64,000 nt of DNA from Camellia lanceoleosa (lineage: Eukaryota; Streptophyta; Magnoliopsida; Ericales; Theaceae). Made by a program: the position numbers and the translations under genes. Positions 54,732-64,000 of the stretch are shown here, in pieces (the stretch's first letter is position 1; every line of letters starts with the position of its first letter). The stretch spans positions 64,987,018 through 65,051,017 of the forward strand of contig CM045763.1 in NCBI GenBank assembly GCA_025200525.1. The letters run 5' to 3'. The notes beneath the pieces were generated by a model. It saw nothing but the letters and a program-made list of their open reading frames with translations, searched no databases and was not told where the DNA came from.

Positions 54732-56424
54732 AATCTATTTGGACGGGAGAAAAGTCAATCCCAAAATCTTTCTAATGAAGTGTTACCAAACTCCATGTAC
54801 AATTCAAACATAATATTTAAGGAGGTTCATGCAAGGAGTCGGTTTGGGATGTTGACTATTTTTTTTAGATGAAATCATATATTTGATGAAAAAAACCTTT
54901 ATTAAAAGCATATAAAAAGCTTGTTTAGAAAGTTGATTATTTCAATTGGTTTTTTAACTATTTAACTATTTTAATCTGATTAAAAAAAATTATATTTGAG
55001 AGTTGGTTGACTTTTTTCTGTAATTGATTTAATGGTTATGAGAAGAAAAAAAAAATGATTATGATTTGAATTATGAGAAAAAATAAAATAAAATGATTAT
55101 AATTTGAATGTGATATTTTATTTTATTAATTATTATAACCTATTTTATCTTAAAAAAAAAAAAAAAAAAAAAAAACTACCAAACTCACTTCCCAAACAGA
55201 AAAACTGAGATAGCTACTATACACTACAAAGAGGAGACCAAACAAATAAACTAATTAAAGATTTGTATCTTTAAAATTTTGTTTTTATGATAGGGAACTT
55301 TACCTGACAGTGATGGATCTGGAAAAAAAATTTCGATGGGGCCATTCAATTTTTTTTTTCCTCCCAAGATTATTATATGAAATCAACCTCTACTAAAAAA
55401 TTACTCATAAAGAAAAAGGAGATTTGGTCAATTTTTCTTATAATAAAATTTTAATACATTAATGACAGAGATTTTTATTGATAAATCTATTTTAGAGTTG
55501 TTATAACTCATTAGGTTCACATAAGATTATTATAATCTGATTAGTCCTGTATACTTTTCTTTTTATTCCATAAGGTTCATTTTACTAATTCTATATTTTT
55601 AACTGGACTATTATGCCCATATATATATATATATATATATTGTGTTGATACACATATCACGTTGCCTCTTTTTTCGTTTATTCTGATTTGGTAGTTTCTA
55701 TCTTCACGCTTTTGATTATCATTCTAATTCAGATGGATACGTTTTTATTTTGCATACTCGTTTCAAGGTTTTGATGTACTAGGGTTTCATTATTACTGTT
55801 GTAGTATGGTTTAGTGATTTTCGAGTGAAGACGACGAATTGGACGGTGTTCGATTGTGACATTTTCTGGAGTATAATTAGTTGAAATCAGTTGTTTTCGA
55901 GTTACAAGACGAGTGTAGGATTACATGATCAAGATTAGTATCATTTTCGTTATGAATACATGTTCATTTTATGTTTTGATTTGTATGATGGATGAGATGC
56001 TCTGTTTTTTGATTGATATGGATTGGATGCTCTGTTTGTTCAATTATATGCATTTTACGTGGTCCTGTGGAGGGGAGGTCATTCAGATTATGTGAAGAAT
56101 GTAGATGTTCTCATTTTACTTTGATGTTTGCTTAATGAGGCTCTGTGTGGGTGATAATTCAAAGTATATGTAACAATGTAGATGTTCACATCTTGTTAAT
56201 ATGAAGTTACGGAGGGTTGCTTGGATGTCGTGTACTGTCACCTTATTGTGGTGGCGTCATTTTGATATTGTAAAATGTTTTATGTTGTGTAAAGATGGTG
56301 GTGATAGTTTTCATTATGGATTTAGCAATTGAACTGTATACACAGGCATTTAATTTTGCACAATGTGAATTTTCATATCGTTTGGATTATTGTTGACTGT
56401 TGTATTGTTGTGTTTTTACAGGAG
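54732..56424. other. Spacer and probable leader of the Mutator-like transposase gene
   Basis: AT-rich, with an A-run at 55152-55177 and (ta)n at 55621-55640. From about 55640 the composition becomes more even, and 'tgttcacatc' type words appear from about 56175. The sequence tgtttttacag at about 56411-56421 looks like a 3' splice site before the coding start, so a leader intron is likely. Confidence 0.45.
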
Positions 56425-57490
56425 ATGGATACCTTTATGAAGTTGGTGTGCACATATGGTTGTAGTACAACTGTAATAAATGTTGCCCACACATTGTGTT
56501 ATTCGCGTTTGGTGGAGTGTTTGTATGAAAAATGGGGTGAGTTGTCTGCTAGTTCTATTTCATTATTCTGCTAGCTACTTGGGATTAATAGGTGTGATTT
56601 GAACAATGAGGAAGAATTTCAGAACATGTTATTGCTTGCTAAATCAATGAAGGTACAACATGTAGAAGTTGTTGTTGAGTTGAAAAGTGATATTGGTCAG
56701 TTAAGTATCTCTAGGTCATTGTGTGTGAGGGGTGAGGAAGAAACTGATACACTACGCAGATTTTGCTATCATAAGGAGAAAGTGTTGTTGTCGACCCCTT
56801 GGACAAACGGTATTATGCATGCGGGACAACGGTTTGTTGGAGGTGCACAAGAATTTCGTGATGTTTTATGTAAGTATGCCATCCAATCTGGGTTTCAGTT
56901 TATGTATGTCAAGAACGAGACAACAAGGGTTACTGCGGTGTGTGCGATGCGCGAGGAGAGAGGCTACTTGTGGGCTATACATTGTAAAGCATAATGAGCA
57001 AATGGTTTTTTCTACATCAAGAGGTTCAGTGATATGCATAGTTGTGGTATGGATGTCCAAACATCGAAGAATCCGTGAGTTAGTTCTGATTTGGTGTCGA
57101 GTACTATATTTGAAATTGTGAGGAACAAGCCGTTGACTCGGCCGTGTGAGGTGGTGACTATTTTGAAGAGGGATTATGGGCTAGATGTGAGTTACCACGT
57201 GGTATGGCTAGACGTAGAGAAAGCAAAGGCTGTTATTCATGGAGATCACTTATTATCGTTTGACCAGCTGCGGTGGTATTCGGATGCTGTGATGCGTTAC
57301 AATCAGGGGAGTTATGTCAAAATTAACTATGATGCGAGTAGTCAACAGTTTTGTCATTTCTTTGTATCATTCACTGCGTGTATTTATGAGTTCAATTCTT
57401 GTCGGCCTTTATTATTCCTGGATGAAATATTCCTCAAAGGAAAGTACAAAGGTTAGCTACTTGCGGCAACGACGAAAGATGGAAACAATG

Positions 57491-57928
57491 GTTAGTATTT
57501 TTTTTAGCTGTCTATTCATGTAAATATTCACATTGAGCGGTACAGTATGGACATATGACAGACGATTACACAGTGTGTTCCACATTTACACTGGTGTCAA
57601 TGTTTACATCAATACACATTGATGTGAACAACAACATAATATGACTGATTGAGAAATTAACAGTAATGTGAACATTTACGTTATTATATACTGATATGAA
57701 TGTTTACACCAGTGTTTACTAAAATAAGTTTATCCATTAATGAACATAATATGAATGGTCACATCATTGATGTTTACGAAATCAAATCCAAAAACAACAA
57801 TAGTAATAAGGCAATGTAAATATAAACATTCACATGACATGTTTCCTTTATAGTGTTTTTGTAAACTACTTGTGTTACTATTCACATTGGAATATTGTGA
57901 ACAGTTGTTTAATGGTGTTGTGTTGTAG
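57491..57928 (+). other. Intron in the MULE transposase gene
   Basis: gttagt at 57491 and ttgtag ending at 57928 join AATG to GTCTATTTCC, restoring the reading DGNNGLFPIAF expected in this family. The intron is full of 'gtgaacatttac' and 'aatgtttacatc' words. Confidence 0.75.
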
Positions 57929-58325
57929 GTCTATTTCCTATTGCATTTGTGATTGTTGATTTAGAGACCACGACCAATTGGTCGTGGTTCTTGCACGAAC
58001 TTGGCAAAGTTGTTGATGATAAGCGTCAAATTACTTTTATTTCGGACCATAATTTTTGTCTGTTAGAAGCGATGTCGAAGGTGTTTCCATCTGCTCACCA
58101 CGGTTATTGCTTATAACACTTGAAGAACAACTTAAGAGACCGGATGAAGGGAATTGATAATGGATTTAAGGACCACATCGTTAGTAGTTTAGGTGACTGT
58201 GCTTACGAGCCAACTGTGGTAGGGTTCCATGAAAAACTTGAGAAATTAAAAGAGAAGGGTAAGCAACAAGCACATGGTTTTTTCAAGGAATTGGCACCTG
58301 AGTACTGGGCGAATTCATACTTCAG

Positions 58326-58475
58326 GTAATAGTAGTTTCCTGATGTATTCCATTTGTCAAGTTTAGAATGGTAGCAATATGAAATTTCAGTTATGTTTTG
58401 TGACGATGTGAAATTTCATATTCAGTTTCGAAGAAATTTAATTCAATATTGTACAATGTTTGTGATGTTGTGTAG
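58326..58475 (+). other. Second intron in the MULE transposase gene
   Basis: gtaatag at 58326 and gtgtag ending at 58475 join TACTTCAG to GGGCATGCG, giving ..YFRGMRYGEMTSN.., which matches the usual family sequence order. Confidence 0.75.
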
Positions 58476-59114
58476 GGGCATGCGTTATGGGGAGATGACA
58501 TCCAATGCAGCGGAGTCATTTAAAAATTGGATTAAAGAAGCACGCAATCTTCCTATCACTCAGTTGGTGGGCACAATTCATACTCAGTTGATGCAGCAAA
58601 TGTCTATGCGGCGTGACCAAGCAAACAAGTGAAATGAGCTTATTTGTCCTATATTTGAAACAATGCTTATTGATTCATTCAATGACAACAGGTCTTGGCA
58701 GGTGAGCAAAGCCAATGAGGATGTGTTTGAGGTTCATTCTATGCCATCTGTTACAATTGATATTACAAGGCGTATGTATTCTTGCTTCAAATGGCAAATC
58801 AACGAATTTCCATGTGACCATGCTGTTATTGCTAGAAGAGCCGCTACAATCTCAATTATTGTGTGGAACATTACTTTCATGTAGAGACGTATCATGCAGC
58901 CTATTTGGATGCCATATTCCCTATACCGTCGGTGGAAAAGTCGCATTTTGATCCCACAGACTTCACTATATACCCACCAACTGTGAAAAGACCATGCAGC
59001 AGGTCGAAAAAGAATAGAATCCCATCAAGGGGTGAGAAACTGAAGCAAATAAGGTGTGGGAGATGTGATAAGTTGGAAAGCCACAATCGGAAATCATGCA
59101 AGGAACCGATATAG

Positions 59115-59926
59115 GGTGTACATTTTTTCATTTCAACATTGTGTTTTACTTAGGCTTCTTATATTGATTTTTGAAATAAGATTGTGTTATATTGGCAAAC
59201 ATTGTGTTGTAATAAGATTACGTTGTGTTAGCAAACATAATAATGCATTAGTATTTGATTTATGTTTTTTTTTATTAGGTAGCAAACTAACATTTTTGTT
59301 GGCGTGTTAAGGATGAATACATGATATGAACATTCACACTTGTGTAAAATAATCACATTATGCGAATAATTGCACATGGGTTAAACTTTTTAACATTTTT
59401 GTGATGTGAATATTCACATTCTTGTTACCATTGACAACATCAAAGTAGATGACATGAACATTTACATCAATGTAACCATTTACATCATCAAATCAGAAGA
59501 TGTGAATATTCAGATATGTATTACAAAATGTAATTGTGAGTGTTTTTGCTGGCAAAAATAAGACGTTGTTGTGTATATTATGATGCATGCATGGGCGTGG
59601 TTTGAATATTGACATCGCTGCTGCTATTCACATCATCAAAAGTTACGATGTGAATATTCACATCATCAAATTATTAGCTGTGAATATTGACTTATGTATT
59701 AAGAAATATCATATTCACACCTATCATATTGTGTTACAAAAACACTTTAAGTAATATTCACATCCATGTAGTAGGGCTTTTAAACATAAAAATATGTATG
59801 ATCCTTCCGTGATGTGGAAATTCACATCATGTCGTGTGCCAAAAAAAATATATATATATATATACAATCTCAATGCGCACGATCAACACAAAATAGGCCT
59901 CAAAATGCATATACATATATTGAATG
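59115..59926. repeat. 3' flank of the MULE gene, rich in TGTGAATATTCACAT words
   Basis: Between 59315 and 59830 at least ten copies of gtgaatattcacat, gtgaatattgac or 'cattcacacttg'-type words occur, many as perfect palindromes (for example near 59405, 59645 and 59815). No coding frame. Confidence 0.7.
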
Positions 59927-61485
59927 TGTAACAACTCAGATTTTTAATTATTCTGTAGAATTTATACTAATATTATTTAATCTCAGTTAGAAAAATATAT
60001 AATTTATTATATATTATTATGCATAATTTTGTAAAACAATATAATTAGTATAAGTTTAGGGGTCAAAATGTAAATAATAATAATAATAATGAGTGTGGTA
60101 ATAAAATAAATAAATAATTTTCTTCTAGTATAGGATAAAGTATAATTTAATTATGGATTAATTAGCTTATATAATTATTTATAAAGAACTAGGGCCAAAA
60201 TGTAATTACAAGAAATTAATTAGATAAGTATAAATCTTGAGAGATTTAAACCCAAATCTTGCCGTGGACATGTAGTGGCAAATGAGAGGGCTTGCCTTCC
60301 TATAAATGGAAGAAGATTAGGATTAGTGTAAGAAAGAAGAAGGAAAGAAAAAGAAAGAAGAAAGAGAGGAAAAGAGGAAAAAAATGGTAGAAGCTAAAAG
60401 GGTTTTTGATAGTGGACAGAAAGAGTAAGGTATTAAAGTTAAGGTGAGTTATATTATACCTTGAGTCACCAAAATGTATTTTACATATGTTTTGACTTAC
60501 CAAAATCTATTTTATACAAGTTATGTTTCATAAGTTATTATAAATTATATTAATATTTCAGTCACGTGGTTTATTTTCTGAATCCTATTTGTTAAAAGGA
60601 AACTCATGGATATATTTGTTTATATTTTAAAGAATATTTGGCTATAACCTTATATACAATTATGTTTTGTAAGTACCACCACGGGAGTCCCATGCCTTGG
60701 GGGACTTAAATAATCATTGGCCTCTGTTTGACCACTTTGTGGTTCTCTGTTTGTCATGGTTCCATTGACCTCTGTTCTATACGGAGCTAAGTGCTACACT
60801 ATTGTGGGAGCCACCTCTAGAATCCGTACGAGCCACCTCTTGAATCCGTACCTCTGTTCTGTGCGGACCAAAGTGCTGTGTGGAGCTAAGTGCTACACTA
60901 TTGTAGGAGCCACCTCTAGAATTTGTATGAGCCACCTCTTGAATCCGTACCTTTGTTCTGACTGTCACTTATGTGACCTCTGTTTTGTTCTGTTCAGTAC
61001 CGTGGTTATGATCATTTACTTACATAATTTATGTATTTTAGTTTCTGCCACTTAAATGATTTGTTTACCAATGATTTATTTACCAAAATGAGTTATGTAA
61101 ATGTTTTGGCCTAACTAACTATCCATGGTTATTTTGTGTCTCTTATACTCTTGGTATAATATTTCTCACTCTGCCATGTGCTTATAGTTGTTTACCAATT
61201 TTCAGGAAACACTGCAATTCAGAAATAGCTTTTGAAAAGTCTTAGATGCGGGGCTGATGAATAGACACACATAATACTTTTATGATATTTTTATATGTAA
61301 ATATCAGCCTTTTTGGTCAATATATTTTGTAATAAAAACAGAAACTCCGATAATTATTTTTGTACCTTCATTTAAATATTACTTTCGCTCGCGTTTATTG
61401 ATTTGTTTAAGAATTGGCCGGAGGTAACCTCAGTTACTGGCCATCACGATGCTTAACCCTTGGGTACGGGGAGCGGGTTGTGACA
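59927..61485. repeat. Solo LTR, 1559 bp
   Basis: It begins TGTAACAACTC and ends GGGTTGTGACA, an imperfect inverted terminus. The 5-bp gaatg is identical at 59922-59926 and 61486-61490. No internal retroelement sequence is present, so it is best read as the product of LTR-LTR recombination. A TATA-like 'cctataaatgg' lies at about 60299 and a 99-bp duplication (ggagctaagtgctacactat) at 60783 and 60882. The family is not identified. Confidence 0.85.
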
Positions 61486-61629
61486 GAATGAAAATAGCAT
61501 TACAAGCAGTGATATAGAATTGATTTATAATCAAGCTAGTCTGCTCCAATATGTCAAATCTATTGACACTAAATTGTCTTAAACGTGGATAACAGTTTCG
61601 AGTAATAGTGGTAGGTGGACACCCCCCAC

Positions 61630-62544
61630 TAGGGGTGGGCGAGGGTTGGTTGCGGCCACGAAACCTCCAATCCACCATCCGTCCGCCAGATTGGCGGATT
61701 GGAAAAAATCAATCCGCATCCATCCGCCAATCCGGCGGATGTGGATTGAACGGATTGGCGGTTTGGTGGATGGATGCGAATTGGGTTAGCGGTTTGAAAT
61801 TTTATAAATTTTCGACATAGTTCAACTTGTGCACTTCCTCAAAAAAAAAAAAAAAAAAAAAGAAGAAAGTATTACAGTCAATGATTTAAAAAAGTATTAC
61901 AATTACTGCATGCATCATCCAAAGAAAGAAAGTTTGAAACTTTAGAATATCACAATCACTGCATGCCTCATTCACATATTACAATTACAGCATGCCTCAT
62001 CTACATAAAATATTACAATCTGTGGTTCTTAAAATATAAAAACAATTCAAACTACCAAAACCATGAACAGAGCAATAGTAGAGATTGTATGTCTCTGTAT
62101 TGTTACATTTATATATGTTTTTGAAAACAAAAACCAACCAGCATATGTTATATGTTATATTTTCTATTTATTACTTTTAGAGTTAGATTTAAAAACCAAA
62201 AAATATAAATAAATAATACATTTATTTTTTTCAATTCAAAAAATATATTTAAGTTGAAAACTTTTATTCAACAGAATATTTGAACTCTTTTTTAATTGAA
62301 AACGCAAACAAAATATTTAAACAAATTGAAAACACAAAGTCTTATAAATTACTAAGGGTGCTCGTGGTTTGGCGGTTTGGTTGCGGCCAAGGGAACCTCA
62401 AATCCGCCATCCGTCCGCCAAATTGGTGGATTGGAGAAAATCAATCCGCAACTGTCCGTTCGTTATCACGCATCCGTCCAAAATGCGCAGATCGGTTCGG
62501 TTCGGTCGGTTTTGGCGGATCGGTATATCTGCTGCTCACTCCTA
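61630..62544. mobile_element. Composite hAT-like non-autonomous element, copy 2
   Basis: The left end (taggggtgggc) pairs with the right end (taggagtgagc on the other strand). The 8-bp ccccccac is identical at 61622-61629 and 62545-62552. It has two diverged direct subrepeats at its ends (61630-61815 and 62351-62544: 'ccaccatccgtccgcc', 'ggattggaaaaaatcaatcc') with AT-rich sequence between. The middle and the internal junction ('aattactaagggtgctcg') match copy 1 ('aattactaggggtgctcg'), so the two-part form moved as a unit. Confidence 0.85.
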
Positions 62545-62552
62545 CCCCCCAC

Positions 62553-63029
62553 CTATTAGCTTTCACATTGCACTGTCTTTCGATGATTTAGAAAAAGGTG
62601 TACTAATGAGTCTCTTATTTGACACTATTTAAAGCGATTTAGGCTGTCAACAATTTCCTTACGGTATACATGCGCCCACATGATGTAACACATTGTGGGC
62701 CCGCAATCCACCTTGAAAATGCAAAGTTATTGTTGTTAGATTTTGAAATTTAGGTGTGTATAATGGTTGTGGAAGATGTGTACAAATTGATTTCAGGTTT
62801 ACAAATCTGATGCTTGCTAAGGACAAATGTCTACTGATATGATTGGTTATGATGGATTTTGGCCTGATATTTGGTTCATAGTGGTGATGATGGTTCGATG
62901 TTGCGCACCACAGCCTTAAAGTAGTCTTTCTGCCATGGGGGGAACAATGAAATTTCATATTAGGCACAAAGAAACATAGTGCGTACGTCCAAGTTCAAAT
63001 ATTAAACATCATGACAAGTATTATATGTG
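62553..63029. other. Unassigned stretch
   Basis: Composition is more even than in the spacers. A minus-strand frame (62659-62967) has no recognised domain; it lies where the C-terminal part of the Ulp1-like remnant would be expected. Confidence 0.35.
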
Positions 63030-63906
63030 TCAGCCACTTACCCCTATTTGTGCTTTGTCAATATATGGGTCATGTATGCTGGGTCTTGGTCGCAGCGAGT
63101 TATAATGCCTCCATAGATTGTCTTTGACGTCGTACACAACAATCGTCCGGTAGAAGTTGTGGTGTATTGGGAAGATGAAGTATCTCTGGCCTTGATAGTT
63201 ATTGATATGTATATCAATTAGTTTATTTCTCTTGGAGGGATACTCTTGCATGACTTTTTACACATAATGGGCATATAATGATGTGCCAAGTATTTATATC
63301 AATGTTCATTGTGAATGATGTAAATGTTCACATTTGTTAATTTGTCAAACAGTTCTATAATGTATTACAGATGTGAATGTTCACACTTGTTAATTTCTCA
63401 AACTTCTCAATACATGAATGTTCACTGTGAATGATGTGAATGTTCACATCTGTCAATGTAAATGTTCACACCTATCATATTATGTTGTTGTTAACATTTA
63501 CATCTGTCTAGCATTTAAGTTAACAAAATAAGCATATAATGTTGAGATGAACATTCACATCTATTGAACATGCAAATTAAATATTGTTCATGTGAACATT
63601 CTCATCAACATCAAACACAAATAAACAAAAAATGTAGTTACCAAACATGTGCTTGTAAAGATGAGTGTTGAATCCTCCAAAGTTGGGTTGACCAGCCCTT
63701 ATAGTTCTAGTAGAATTTCACCATATGCATCTATCACCTGCACAAATAAAGGGGTGGCAGTACATTATTTCTAGTGTCTTTACAATGTGTGTGTTTTGTA
63801 CACATTTATGAGTGCCATACGTTGTTGTGTATTGATTCTTCCTTGATGATGTATATGATGTCATCAAAATACACGTTTCTAGTCTTTGAGTCCCCTCACC
63901 ACACAA
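63030..63906 (-). pseudogene. Possible Ulp1-like (C48) cysteine protease remnant
   Basis: On the minus strand, one frame near 63890-63810 reads DSKTRNVYFDDIIYIIKEES, another at about 63720 reads VIDAYGEIL just after an acag-like splice signal, and the frame from the ATG at 63251 reads YFIFPIHHNFYRTIVVYDVK followed by HYNSLRPR. This order (…FxPIH...VVYD...YNSL) resembles the core of plant Ulp1-like proteases, with the usual HW replaced by FYR. Mutator-like elements carrying such a protease (Kaonashi type) are known. The intermediate sequence (63270-63650) is intron-like and full of tgaatgttcaca words. The assignment rests on short stretches only. Confidence 0.42.
63280..63625. repeat. Cluster of TGTGAATGTTCACA-type palindromes
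   Basis: About ten words such as gtgaatgttcacac, gaatgttcacatct, gtaaatgttcacac and gaacattcacatc in 350 bp. They are the same motif as in the MULE introns and flanks. Confidence 0.72.
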
Positions 63907-64000
63907 GCAACCTATGCATTTTGATTACAGAAAATGTGAATGTTAACATTGCACAATTATAAAATGATCTAATCTATTAAGTACATATGTGAAGCTTAAC

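Larger units (their letters stand above)
56425..59114 (+). pseudogene. Mutator-like (MULE) transposase, decayed
   Basis: From the ATG at 56425 (MDTFMKLVCTYGCSTTVINV) the frame runs, with stops at 56572, 56992-56997 and about 57076, through a MuDR-type DNA-binding region (FVGGAQEFRDVLCKYAIQSG, ETTRVTAVCAMREERGYLWA) and VRNKPLTRPCEVV to the first catalytic Asp (LLFLDEIFLKGKYKG, then TAG at 57454). After an intron the core continues (GLFPIAFVIVDLETTTNWSW, ITFISDHN with the second Asp, FPSAHHGYCL then a stop at a usual glutamine/arginine codon). After another intron come RYGEMTSNAAESFKNW (likely catalytic Glu), a SWIM-type region SCFKWQINEFPCDHAV whose first Cys is Tyr, and, after a shift, the C-terminal CCHC-like CGRCDKLESHNRKSC and stop. 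It would cut and join TIR ends; this copy is dead. Confidence 0.87.

Overview
The window is plant nuclear DNA, most likely from a eudicot (the family assignment of the repeats fits, but no species can be named). The reasons are Ty3/gypsy retrotransposons of the Tat/Ogre lineage, Mutator-like and hAT-like DNA transposons with plant-type target duplications, spliceosomal introns in a Mutator transposase, and long AT-rich spacers. I found no ordinary host gene, rRNA, tRNA or CRISPR array. Every coding region I can support belongs to a mobile element, and almost all are broken.

Layout. (1) 1-15615: a very large minus-strand Ogre-like element. Its LTRs are about 4.35 kb. It has a tRNA-Arg-type primer site, a broken gag, no pol, and long tandem arrays on the 3' side of the internal region; its 3' LTR runs off the left edge. 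(2) 15616-20960: AT-rich spacer with several MITE-sized elements and a composite hAT-like element (20087-20768). (3) 20961-29816: a Tat-lineage element of family 'T' with gag, protease, RT, an archaeal-type RNase H and integrase on the minus strand and a truncated antisense ORF on the plus strand. Its two LTR ends are in inverted, not direct, orientation, yet are flanked by a 5-bp target duplication. (4) 29817-42646: AT-rich spacer with a cluster of terminal-inverted-repeat elements (two with exact 9-bp target duplications), a 5'-truncated LINE and a palindrome-rich array. (5) 42647-53642: a full-length second member of family T with direct LTRs, target duplication ttgac, a decayed minus-strand gag-pol, and a long plus-strand antisense ORF with its own poly(A) signals. 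(6) 53648-64000: a decayed Mutator-like transposase gene with two recognisable introns, a possible Ulp1-like protease remnant on the opposite strand, and insertions between them (a solo LTR with target duplication gaatg and a second composite hAT-like element with an 8-bp duplication).

How the parts relate. The two family T elements act as references for each other: what is missing, shifted or inverted in one can be read from the other. The gag-only Ogre-like element could only have moved with proteins supplied by an intact relative. The TIR elements at 31-40 kb share similar ends and lack transposase, so they also depend on an element elsewhere. The window reads as a nested repeat neighbourhood in which several independent insertions can be dated relative to one another by their target duplications.
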